Positions 8,458 to 14,524 of a DNA stretch of 16,611 nt are shown here, piece after piece (the first letter of the stretch is position 1; each line of letters opens with the position of its first letter). A model generated the notes under the pieces. That model saw nothing but the letters and a program-made list of their open reading frames with translations. It ran no database searches and was not told where the DNA came from. This DNA comes from JAWUVP01 sp034112285 (GTDB lineage Bacteria; Pseudomonadota; Gammaproteobacteria; JABDGN01): positions 1 to 16,611 of the forward strand of contig JAWUVP010000053.1 of the NCBI GenBank assembly GCA_034112285.1. The letters run 5' to 3'. A program made the position numbers and the translations under genes.

Positions 8458-8463
8458 TCTCCT
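8458..8463 (-). promoter_or_regulatory. atpE: Ribosome binding site that decides the atpE start
   Basis: AGGAGA on the minus strand stands 5 nt before the ATG at 8452. It lies inside the reading frame that would be used from the upstream ATG at 8482, which argues for the downstream start. A strong site fits the high c-subunit copy number needed per complex. Confidence 0.65.
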
Positions 8464-8471
8464 GTTGTTTG

Positions 8472-9275
8472 TTAATGCTCATGATATGCCATCGATAAAT
8501 ATACTATCGATAACATCATGAAAATAAAAGCTTGAATAACAATAATCAAAATATGAAAAATTGCCCAAATACCGCCAAATGGCCATTGAATCCACCATGG
8601 CAATAAGGCAATAAGAATAAAGATTAATTCACCGGCAAATAAATTACCGTATAAACGTAAAGATAATGAAATAGGCTTAACGCAATCTTCTAGCAAGCGG
8701 AACACGATGTTTAGTGGCATTAGCTTGGCACCAAATGGCTTAGTGAGTATCTCTTTGCCCAAACCACGTGCACCTTTGCCATGGAAATTATAAAATATAA
8801 TTAACACAAAAATAGTTAACGACATGCCTAAGGTCACGTTTAAATCAGCCGTAGGCACCGCACGAAAATGACTCAGACCCGCAAAACTTGCCAGCTTGGG
8901 AATTAAATCAACCGGGATTAAATCCATCAAGTTCATTAAGAACACCCAAATAAAGATAGTCATGGACAATGGCCCAATAAATTTAGACGGTGCTTGAAAG
9001 GTTTCTTCCACAGACTTATCGACAAATTCAATAATCATTTCAAGGCAGCATTGCAGCTTGCCCGGCACACCGGTTGCATTTGCTTTGCGGGCAAAAAAGT
9101 AAAATAAACCTAGAAAAAACACTCCTAGGCCAATAGCAACACTCATTGAGTCGATGTTTAGCACCCAAAACCCGTGTTGATTAGCACCCACTGCGCCGGT
9201 TTTTAAATTCCATTGCAAAAATGTTAAATGATGCTGTACATATTCAGCTGTAGTTAATTGTCCGTTAGCACTCAT
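8472..9275 (-). CDS. atpB: ATP synthase Fo a subunit
   Basis: The a subunit carries the proton half-channels facing the c ring. The 267-residue membrane protein has several hydrophobic helices (about 45-63, 100-125, 148-166, 213-232, 236-262). The essential arginine is Arg207 in SLSLRLYGNLFAGELIF, matching Arg210 of E. coli; Glu216 and Gln248 (ILIIVIQAFIFMM) match the other channel positions. The ending VYLSMAYHEH closely resembles the enterobacterial end. The ATG at 9275 overlaps the atpI stop by 4 nt (ATGA), so translation is probably coupled. Confidence 0.97.
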   Translation of the reverse strand: MSANGQLTTAEYVQHHLTFLQWNLKTGAVGANQHGFWVLNIDSMSVAIGLGVFFLGLFYFFARKANATGVPGKLQCCLEMIIEFVDKSVEETFQAPSKFIGPLSMTIFIWVFLMNLMDLIPVDLIPKLASFAGLSHFRAVPTADLNVTLGMSLTIFVLIIFYNFHGKGARGLGKEILTKPFGAKLMPLNIVFRLLEDCVKPISLSLRLYGNLFAGELIFILIALLPWWIQWPFGGIWAIFHILIIVIQAFIFMMLSIVYLSMAYHEH

Positions 9276-9664
9276 AAAGCACCTCTTGCTGCGCGTGCTT
9301 GTTTAAGCAACATAAAATTCGGCGCAACCCAAAAGGCCAGCTGAGCACAAATAAACCCAATGAAAAAATCCATAGGGATAATGGGAATAAATTTGAAGAC
9401 TAAAATACTTAATACCCCAATAAGAAAAAGTTTAATCACTTCGCCAAAATAGAGCGCGCCCATGGCCTTGCCCAACATGCGAGCAGAAACAGACTTAAAC
9501 AATTTGTAAGCAAAATAAATAGAAGGAAGAATGCAGCAAAAGCCACCCAGAAAGATGGAATAAGCCGACTTAAGGGAAAAGAAACCAAATAGCACAGACA
9601 TCACGCTCACGATAGTGGCCTGAATAATAATTAATTTAAACGCGTTGTGACGTTCACGCTGCAT
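9272..9664 (-). CDS. atpI: ATP synthase protein I (AtpI)
   Basis: AtpI is a small membrane protein encoded first in many atp operons; it is not part of the final enzyme and is thought to help assemble the c ring or transport magnesium. The 130 residues show four hydrophobic helices (about 10-30, 33-54, 70-92, 96-117). The segments FGFFSLKSAYSIFLGG and ALYFGEVIKLFLIGV fit the family. AAGGG lies 7 nt before the ATG at 9664. It overlaps atpB by 4 nt and is the first gene after the promoter at 9744-9772. Sequence conservation in this family is low, so the call rests on size, topology and position. Confidence 0.9.
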   Translation of the reverse strand: MQRERHNAFKLIIIQATIVSVMSVLFGFFSLKSAYSIFLGGFCCILPSIYFAYKLFKSVSARMLGKAMGALYFGEVIKLFLIGVLSILVFKFIPIIPMDFFIGFICAQLAFWVAPNFMLLKQARAARGAL

Positions 9665-9687
9665 TTGCTACCCTTATATACTAAAAA

Positions 9688-9720
9688 TCCTGGGATGCCT
9701 CACAGATGAGTCTACCAGGA
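9688..9720 (-). promoter_or_regulatory. Inverted repeat in the atp operon leader
   Basis: TCCTGG (9688-9693) and CCAGGA (9715-9720) are perfect inverted arms, with a nested CTCA/TGAG pair around a CAGA loop. A further CCAGGA copy lies at 9751-9756 in the promoter spacer. The structure would form in the leader mRNA about 25 nt before the atpI start. It may affect mRNA stability or be a regulator's half-sites; no T tract follows, so it is not a terminator. Confidence 0.35.
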
Positions 9721-9743
9721 TCATGTTGAAAAATTTCGTGATG

Positions 9744-9772
9744 ATTATAACCAGGATTCTATACTATGGCAA
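9744..9772 (-). promoter_or_regulatory. Sigma70-type promoter of the ATP synthase operon
   Basis: On the minus strand TTGCCA (9767-9772) stands 17 nt before a perfect TATAAT (9744-9749), so 11 of 12 consensus bases match. Transcription should start near 9737, giving a leader of about 73 nt to atpI. I see no convincing terminator between the pilT stop and this promoter, so some read-through from pilT is possible. Confidence 0.8.
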
Positions 9773-9823
9773 TGCCAGTGATGAGGAATATTTTTTACCC
9801 GGGAATACCCCTGGCCTCACCGT

Positions 9824-10876
9824 TCAATTTTTGGCTGGACCGCTAAACAGCTTTTTATCTACCGCAACTTTTGCCGCCGATTCGGGAGAAACAAGCTTGT
9901 TCTTTACCAATTCTTGCAAATGCGCGTCTAGGGTTTGCATGCCTTCAGCGCCACCGGTTTGCATACTGGAATAAATTTGTGCAATTTTATCTTCACGCAC
10001 CAAATTACGCACCGCCGCGTTGCACACCAAAATTTCTTGCGCCGCAACCCGGCCACCGCCAATTTTGGGCAATAAAGTTTGCGACACCACCGCGCGCAAG
10101 GTTTCAGACAGCATGGCGCGTACCATGCCTTTTTCATCACCCGGAAACACATCCACAATACGATGAATCGTTTTTGAAGCGTTAATGGTGTGCAAGGTAC
10201 CAAACACCAAATGCCCGGTTTCAGCCGCCGTTAGCGCCAAACGAATCGTTTCTAAATCACGCATCTCCCCCACAAGAATGACATCGGGGTCTTCGCGCAG
10301 CGCAGCTTTCAATGAATTCTCAAAGCTATGCGTGTGCGCATGCAGTTCGCGCTGGTTCACCAATGCCTTTTGGCTGGTGTGTACAAATTCAATCGGGTCT
10401 TCAATGGTTAAAATATGCTCACGCCGAGTCTTATTTATATAGTCAATCATCGCCGCGAGGCCAGTAGACTTACCGGAGCCTGTTGGCCCAGTGACCAGCA
10501 CCAATCCATTGGGTAAATCACAAATTGTTTTTAAAATGGCAGGATAGTTCAGCTGCTCCAAAGTCAAAACAGTTTCAGCAATCACTCGAAACACGCCGCC
10601 CATGCCCCGATTGTGTTGAAAAACATTAACCCGAAACCGGGCAATATCAACCAATTCAAACGAAAAATCTAACTCTAGATTTTTTTCAAACTCTTTACGC
10701 TGCTTATCATTCATCACCGCATAAAGCAGCTGATGTGTCTCGCGGTTGGTCAATGCAGGCACATCCAGCTCACGCAGCGCACCATCTGAACGAATGCGAG
10801 GTGGCACGCCAGCGGAGATGTGCAGATCCGATGCACCATTTTGAGCGGTAAAAGTAAGTAGTTGCGTAATATCCAT
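9824..10876 (-). CDS. pilT: PilT, type IV pilus retraction ATPase
   Basis: PilT is the hexameric cytoplasmic ATPase that depolymerises type IV pili, powering twitching motility and DNA uptake. The 350-residue protein starts MDITQLLTFTAQNGASDLHI. It has a PAS-like N-terminal domain (about 1-100), then Walker A GPTGSGKST (130-138). The Asp box/Walker B region is LREDPDVILVGEMRD (193-207) and the His box is TGHLVFGTLHT (220-230). The AIRNLIRE-type motif, needed for retraction, appears as AAVRNLVRE (287-295), and GMQTLD follows at 312-317. The residue after Walker A is Gly where Thr is usual. AGGAAG precedes the ATG at 10876. It reads toward the atp operon and is divergent from yggS. PilU is the main alternative, but length and motifs favour PilT. 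Confidence 0.95.
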   Translation of the reverse strand: MDITQLLTFTAQNGASDLHISAGVPPRIRSDGALRELDVPALTNRETHQLLYAVMNDKQRKEFEKNLELDFSFELVDIARFRVNVFQHNRGMGGVFRVIAETVLTLEQLNYPAILKTICDLPNGLVLVTGPTGSGKSTGLAAMIDYINKTRREHILTIEDPIEFVHTSQKALVNQRELHAHTHSFENSLKAALREDPDVILVGEMRDLETIRLALTAAETGHLVFGTLHTINASKTIHRIVDVFPGDEKGMVRAMLSETLRAVVSQTLLPKIGGGRVAAQEILVCNAAVRNLVREDKIAQIYSSMQTGGAEGMQTLDAHLQELVKNKLVSPESAAKVAVDKKLFSGPAKN

Positions 10877-10928
10877 TTGAACTTCCTAACAAAGGCTGTT
10901 AATCTTTCTGAACTTCATTATAAGCTAA

Positions 10929-11684
10929 ATGATTATGAATTCTATAGACTTTCGCTTAAATTTAATTCGCAAGCGCATGGCAGCAGCCTGCATTGGCAGT
11001 CAGCGCCCCCCTGAGCAGGTCACCTTGCTTGGCGTGAGTAAATCTCGCAGCCTAGAAGAAATTCGCCAGGCTTATGCCGCCGGCCTGCGCTGTTTTGGCG
11101 AAAACCGCTGGCAAGAAGCACAGCCCAAACTTGAAGCTTTGGCCGACTTAAACATCGAGTGGCATTTTATTGGCCGCCTGCAAAGCAACAAAACCAAGCA
11201 CATAGCCCAGCATTTTTCTTGGGTACACAGCGTCGTCAATGAAAAAATTGCTGAGCGTTTAAACCAACACGCCAATCATGGCGCGCCTCTCAATGTTTGC
11301 ATACAAATCAACATTGATGATGATCCCAATAAAGCCGGCATTGAGCCCGCGCAAGCCATAGAGTTGGCCGCTATTATTGATGCACTGCCCAACTTAACCC
11401 TACGCGGTTTAATGACCGTGCCCAAAAAACACCAAAGCCTAACTCAAGATCAGCAAAGCTATCAACGGATGAGCGTGCTCTTTAACGAATTACAACAAGC
11501 CGGTCACAAACTTGATACACTCTCAATGGGTATGTCACGCGATTTTGAAGCTGCCATTTCTGAGGGCGCCACCTTAGTGCGCGTGGGCAAAAATTTATTT
11601 GGCCCGCTTGAAAACACCGACTCACCCACCAACGAATTGCTTGCAGAACACTCAAGCTACTTAAATCAATCAACAACGGGATAA
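10929..11684 (+). CDS. yggS: YggS/PLPBP family pyridoxal-phosphate homeostasis protein
   Basis: This single-domain alanine-racemase-like barrel binds pyridoxal 5'-phosphate and buffers its pool; it has no known enzymatic reaction. In the 251 residues, LLGVSKSRS places the cofactor lysine at Lys38. FGENRWQEAQPK, WHFIGRLQSNKTK and LSMGMSRDFEAAISEG are the family motifs, with the last near residues 198-213 forming the phosphate-binding end together with VRVGKNLFG. An in-frame ATG at 10935 would put that lysine at residue 36, as in E. coli YggS, and is an equally good start; neither has a clear ribosome site. It heads the plus-strand group, divergent from pilT across 52 nt, and ends 3 nt before yggT. 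Confidence 0.94.
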   Translation: MIMNSIDFRLNLIRKRMAAACIGSQRPPEQVTLLGVSKSRSLEEIRQAYAAGLRCFGENRWQEAQPKLEALADLNIEWHFIGRLQSNKTKHIAQHFSWVHSVVNEKIAERLNQHANHGAPLNVCIQINIDDDPNKAGIEPAQAIELAAIIDALPNLTLRGLMTVPKKHQSLTQDQQSYQRMSVLFNELQQAGHKLDTLSMGMSRDFEAAISEGATLVRVGKNLFGPLENTDSPTNELLAEHSSYLNQSTTG

Positions 11685-11687
11685 CTT

Positions 11688-12257
11688 GTGGCAGCACTAA
11701 CTTTTATTATCGATACCATCATTGTCATTTTCCTACTGCGCTTTTTGCTACAGCTCACCGACGCAGACGGACGCAATATTTTTAGCCTTTGGATAAGCAA
11801 ACTCACCGCCCCCGTGCTGCGGATTGTGGAATACATTTTACCCGCTCGCCACCGCATTAACTGGCCATGCTTATTCGTGGTCGTCTTACTCAAAGCGCTG
11901 GTTTTGTGCTGGCTAATTTGGCAGCAAGTCAACGCCATGCCGCACTTGGGCGGCTTAGTCCTCTTAACCTTTGCCCAACTACTCTATTTAACCTGCAACA
12001 TTTTTTTTGTAAGCTTAATTCTACAAGCCATTTTAAGCTGGGTAGCCGTGCTAGGCGGCAGAGTGCTACCTATATATGATGTGGTCGCAAATATTAATTC
12101 CCCATTGCTTTCACCCATTCAACGCGTAGTGCCATTACTGGGCGGCGTTGATTTATCACCCATCATAGCGTTGCTTGCCATTCAGTTAATCAAATTTTAT
12201 GTGCTTGGCCCCGTTGGCTTGTTTGCGGTTCAATTACTGTTTACCCAAAGCAACTAA
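11688..12257 (+). CDS. yggT: YggT family integral membrane protein
   Basis: YggT proteins are small inner-membrane proteins of uncertain role, linked in some bacteria to osmotic tolerance and in plastids to cytochrome assembly. The 189-residue product (E. coli 188) contains two copies of the YGGT repeat. The first has IFLLRFLLQLTDADGRNIF near residues 10-30 followed by LTAPVLRIVEYILP. The second has LILQAILSWVAVLGGR near 108-124, then INSPLLSPIQRVVPLLGGVD. I count four to six hydrophobic helices. The start is GTG at 11688, with GGGAT upstream and only 3 nt after the yggS stop, so translation is coupled. proC, often found between these two genes, is missing. Confidence 0.9.
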   Translation: MAALTFIIDTIIVIFLLRFLLQLTDADGRNIFSLWISKLTAPVLRIVEYILPARHRINWPCLFVVVLLKALVLCWLIWQQVNAMPHLGGLVLLTFAQLLYLTCNIFFVSLILQAILSWVAVLGGRVLPIYDVVANINSPLLSPIQRVVPLLGGVDLSPIIALLAIQLIKFYVLGPVGLFAVQLLFTQSN

Positions 12258-12260
12258 TTC

Positions 12261-12863
12261 ATGCTAACCAAGCGCCAGCAAGATACTTTAGAATTTATTC
12301 GCAACTACATGTCGCAACATCAACAAGCCCCCACCGAAGCAGAAATTGCGAGCGGCATTGGCATTAAATCACGCGGCGTTATCCATCGTTATGTCAGCGC
12401 TATTGAAGCGGCTGGCTACATAAAAACCATACCGGGTCGGCGACGCAACATTCGCCTGCGCCATAATTATAAAAACCAGGTATTAGGCTTGCCCTTGTTG
12501 GGCAAACTATTAAAAGATCACCCCATTAAAGCCGCCCCACAACAAGATATTATTAATATCGACACACAATTACTTAAGCCCAACCGATTTTTGCTACAAA
12601 TTGCCGATAGCAGCTTACAAAAATGTGGTATATTTCACGGCGACTTTATTGTTTGCGAGCTAAAACACGAAGCCCGAGATGGTGAAATTGTTATTGCCAT
12701 CATTAAAAGCAAACTAGCAAAATTAAAAACCCTACATTGGAATGAGGATGGCACCATTAATTTAAGCGACCCTTATTTAAACACTGATGTAGAAACCCAT
12801 GCCCAAGAAGATGTAAAAATTCACGCTATTTATAAAGCTCTCATTCGCTTTAATGAAAAGTAA
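12261..12863 (+). CDS. lexA: LexA/S24-family transcriptional regulator with altered cleavage site
   Basis: LexA-type proteins repress DNA-damage genes and cleave themselves when RecA filaments form. The 200 residues have an N-terminal winged-helix domain (about 1-66): LTKRQQDTLEFI, then APTEAEIASGIGIKS and the recognition-helix region RGVIHRYVSAIE. The C-terminal S24 domain begins LGLPLLGKLLKDHPIKA. Aligning it with E. coli puts Lys85-Asp86 where Ala84-Gly85 is cut. The catalytic serine is probably Ser118 (IADSSLQ) and the lysine Lys156 (or Lys154) in LAKLKTL, so the dyad looks present. The gene starts 3 nt after yggT with no good ribosome site and no LexA-type operator seen in front. It may be a non-cleavable or altered-cleavage paralogue rather than the SOS repressor; the symbol is provisional. 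Confidence 0.8.
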   Translation: MLTKRQQDTLEFIRNYMSQHQQAPTEAEIASGIGIKSRGVIHRYVSAIEAAGYIKTIPGRRRNIRLRHNYKNQVLGLPLLGKLLKDHPIKAAPQQDIINIDTQLLKPNRFLLQIADSSLQKCGIFHGDFIVCELKHEARDGEIVIAIIKSKLAKLKTLHWNEDGTINLSDPYLNTDVETHAQEDVKIHAIYKALIRFNEK

Positions 12864-12886
12864 CCACCCACACCAAGGAGAACTAA

Positions 12887-13369
12887 ATGCCATCATTTGA
12901 TATCGAATCAAAAGTAGAAGAACACGAATTAAGCAATGCCGTCGAAAATGCCAACCGAGAAATCACCAACCGTTTTGATTTCAAAGGCGTGGACGCCACC
13001 ATTGAACTCACCAAAGAAACAATTACCCTAACCGCCCCAGAAGAATTTCAAACCAGCCAAATGCAAGACATCTTGCACAGCTGCCTAACCAAACGCAGCA
13101 TTGATATTCAAATACTAGACCCACAGCCCCTCGATAAAAACCTAGCTCAAGCAAAAATGGTGAACAAATTAAAACAAGGCATTGACAAAGAAAGCGCCAA
13201 AAAAGTGGTGAAGTTTATTAAAGCAGCCAAATACAAGGTTCAAGCCAGCATTCAAGGTGACACCGTGCGCGTAACCGGCAAAAAACGTGATGACTTGCAA
13301 ACAGTGATGGCCGGTTTAAGAGGCGAAGAATTTGGCTTGCCGCTACAGTTTGATAATTTTCGCGATTGA
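12887..13369 (+). CDS. yajQ: YajQ family nucleotide-binding protein
   Basis: YajQ proteins bind nucleotides and RNA; in Xanthomonas and Pseudomonas relatives a member binds cyclic di-GMP and acts with a transcription factor. The 160-residue protein (E. coli 163) starts MPSFDIESKVEEHELSNAV. It contains ANREITNRFDFKGVDATIEL, KLKQGIDKESAKKVVKFIK, KVQASIQGDTVRVTGKKRDD and the end QFDNFRD, covering both ferredoxin-like domains. A strong AAGGAG ribosome site lies 7 nt before the ATG at 12887. It follows the LexA-like gene by 23 nt and is the last plus-strand core gene before the accessory block. No clear intrinsic terminator for it is seen. Confidence 0.95.
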   Translation: MPSFDIESKVEEHELSNAVENANREITNRFDFKGVDATIELTKETITLTAPEEFQTSQMQDILHSCLTKRSIDIQILDPQPLDKNLAQAKMVNKLKQGIDKESAKKVVKFIKAAKYKVQASIQGDTVRVTGKKRDDLQTVMAGLRGEEFGLPLQFDNFRD

Positions 13370-13439
13370 GTCACGCTGTGCTTATACTCGCAGCGACAAC
13401 TCGGGGGATTGGTGCACCACAGACATAAGGCAATCTCTT

Positions 13440-13480
13440 AAAAAAAGTACGGCATTGCGAGAGGCGTAGCGCGCCGTACT
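13440..13480 (-). terminator. Intrinsic terminator of the small-gene module, built from a repeat
   Basis: AGTACGGC (13446-13453) and GCCGTACT (13473-13480) form a perfect 8-bp stem, and on the minus strand seven Ts (A run 13440-13446) follow directly. It would end transcription of the A-B module 76 nt after the B stop. Its centre, GCATTGCGAGAGGCGTAGCGC, shares CATTGCGAG and GCGTAGCG with the element at 2715-2749, so the terminator seems to be a member of that repeat family. The rest of the gap 13370-13555 shows nothing else that I can name. Confidence 0.75.
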
Positions 13481-13555
13481 ACAGGCTGCAAAATATTTCC
13501 GACAAAATATATAGCGATAATGCCCTAGCCCCCATAGAATTCCTGTAAAACGAAG

Positions 13556-13843
13556 CTAATACAACTCAGGATAATGCTCAGGGCATAACCGATAGTGTAA
13601 AGTAATCAATCGCGCTCCAGCTCGAAATGATAACGTGCTAAAATTCCTTTGCCCCACTTCCTGAATAACACTCAGTTGCGTCTGTGCAAAAGCCGCTATG
13701 GCGATTAAGCTATAGTTTCTGTCCACTAGGTCAGCCACCACCTCGTGCCACGGCACATTTTTGTTTAAAAATTCCTTCCCAAAACGGCAAAATGATTCTT
13801 CACCTGGCTTAAATTCTGGATAGGGTGGCTTTTTCTTTGACAT
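13556..13843 (-). CDS. Small helix-turn-helix-like protein, module gene B (copy 1)
   Basis: I do not recognise a named family. The 95-residue protein has a proline-rich basic start (SKKKPPYPEFKPGE), an invariant SFCRFGKEFLN stretch (17-27) and a central segment YSLIAIAAFAQTQLSVIQEV (44-63) that reads like helix-turn-helix. It is followed by LSFRAGARLITLHYRLCPEH (71-90). That order, an HTH then a 'GxxLxxLHxxLCPE' helix, is like small phage or plasmid Cro-type regulators, so DNA binding is my inference. AAGGAGG (13851-13857) lies 7 nt before the ATG and inside the last codons of gene A, which stops 2 nt before it, so A and B are coupled. It is 72/95 identical to the copy at 16164-16451, with the first 33 residues differing at only two sites. 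Confidence 0.85.
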   Translation of the reverse strand: MSKKKPPYPEFKPGEESFCRFGKEFLNKNVPWHEVVADLVDRNYSLIAIAAFAQTQLSVIQEVGQRNFSTLSFRAGARLITLHYRLCPEHYPELY

Positions 13844-13957
13844 AGTTAATCCTCCTTAGATTGATGGTTATGTTCAGTTTGATAGCTGGAATGCAAGCAA
13901 TGGCGCGAACTTGATTTGCTCGGCTTGCTTGTGATGTTTGGGTGTATTGCTGTGTTT
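13556..13957 (-). repeat. Diverged direct repeat, copy 1 (gene B plus end of gene A)
   Basis: This stretch matches 16164-16567 along gene B and the 3' part of gene A, in the same orientation, about 2.6 kb apart. Identity is uneven: the 43 bases at the 5' end of gene B (13801-13843) are identical to 16409-16451, while other parts are clearly diverged. It is an old tandem-type duplication with gene C now between the copies, or an inserted second module. Confidence 0.85.
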
Positions 13958-14124
13958 AATTCAGTAGAGATATTGCTACATCGGCTTTGCTTAAGGCGCT
14001 TCAATATAGAAGGTTCTAATTTTTCAAGCTCCGCACGCAAACAGGTTGCACGACTGATCAATATGTTTAATCGGATAGTATTAAATTGTGTTTTAAGTTG
14101 CTGTGCTATGCTGACTATTGCCAT
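13846..14124 (-). CDS. Small basic protein of unknown function, module gene A (copy 1)
   Basis: I do not recognise this 92-residue protein. Residues about 5-48 look helical, with a charged amphipathic stretch CLRAELEKLEPSILKRLKQ that could form a coiled coil. The rest (50-92) is polar, rich in Ser, His, Lys and Asn, and probably disordered. No signal peptide or membrane helix is evident. AAGGAG lies 9 nt before the ATG at 14124. Its last codons carry the ribosome site of gene B. The partial copy at the right edge conserves AIHPN-TSK-SK and HCL with several changes falling at third codon positions, which supports real translation on this strand. The ending differs: the other copy stops earlier. 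An overlapping antisense frame exists but lacks such support. Confidence 0.7.
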   Translation of the reverse strand: MAIVSIAQQLKTQFNTIRLNILISRATCLRAELEKLEPSILKRLKQSRCSNISTELNTAIHPNITSKPSKSSSRHCLHSSYQTEHNHQSKED

Positions 14125-14268
14125 ATCACGCTGCTCCTTTTCTTTCTATGAATGAGAGCAGGTGGCCGAACAGCCCAGTTACACGGTATGGGACGAAATA
14201 TTATTAGTATTATCACGCCATTATTATTATCTTTATCACACACGCCATTAGAAATGAACGGCACCTGC

Positions 14269-14297
14269 ATTATTTTATAGGATCTGTTATAATTCAA
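14269..14297 (-). promoter_or_regulatory. Candidate promoter of the A-B module (copy 1)
   Basis: On the minus strand TTGAAT (14292-14297) is 17 nt from AATAAT (14269-14274), 9 of 12 consensus bases. It would give a leader of about 138 nt before gene A. AT-rich sequence makes chance matches likely, so this is tentative. Confidence 0.35.
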
Positions 14298-14381
14298 ACA
14301 CTTATGAAACGCTAAATCACACGCAAACTCTATGCTGTCTATGAAAACATAAAGCATAAAGATAATAAACACCGACAAATA

Positions 14382-14410
14382 GCACATAATTTTGCATGTA
14401 AAATATGTGC
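14382..14410. repeat. 29-bp imperfect palindrome upstream of module A-B
   Basis: GCACAT-A-ATTTT (14382-14393) pairs with AAAAT-ATGTGC (14400-14410): an 11-bp stem with one bulged A and a 6-nt GCATGT loop. No T tract follows on the minus strand, so it is not a typical terminator for gene C. Its place upstream of the A-B promoter candidate would suit an operator or a structured RNA end. Confidence 0.55.
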
Positions 14411-14524
14411 CCATTTTATGATAGATAATATTAAGGTCTTTATGTGAAAATGCAGGCGAAACTAGCCAGCTGTGTACAATGATTGCAAAAAAATAATCTT
14501 TTATAATAAATAAAACGAAAATAA

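Larger units (their letters stand above)
14125..14524. other. 400-nt AT-rich intergenic region between gene C and gene A
   Basis: No gene is supported here. It holds a 29-bp imperfect palindrome (14382-14410) and a candidate minus-strand promoter for the A-B pair (14269-14297). A 99-codon minus frame starting at 14414 has no ribosome site and overlaps gene A's start, so I leave it out. No hairpin terminator for gene C is seen; T-rich tracts just after its stop lack a stem. Confidence 0.6.

Noticed and set aside
9775..9823. Intrinsic terminator after pilT
   Set aside because: The possible GGGG/CCC pairing is short and the following tract is A-rich rather than T-rich on the minus strand.
9928..10203. 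91-codon minus frame inside pilT
   Set aside because: It is a frame-shifted shadow of pilT; its Cys- and Trp-rich composition is typical of an off-frame reading.
10919..10924. TATAAG as the -10 box of yggS
   Set aside because: It lies only 4 nt before the first ATG and has no good -35, so it would need a leaderless transcript.
13374..13395. CGCTG/CAGCG hairpin just after yajQ as its terminator
   Set aside because: The stem is only 5 bp with a 12-nt loop, and no T tract follows on the plus strand.
13916..14155. 79-codon plus-strand frame opposite gene A
   Set aside because: It lacks a ribosome site, and the copy-to-copy changes include several silent ones in the minus frame, which support gene A on the other strand.
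14115..14414. 99-codon minus frame with a hydrophobic N-terminus in the C-A gap
   Set aside because: No ribosome site, it overlaps the start of gene A and the palindrome covers its first codons. A low-complexity AT-rich sequence easily gives such frames.
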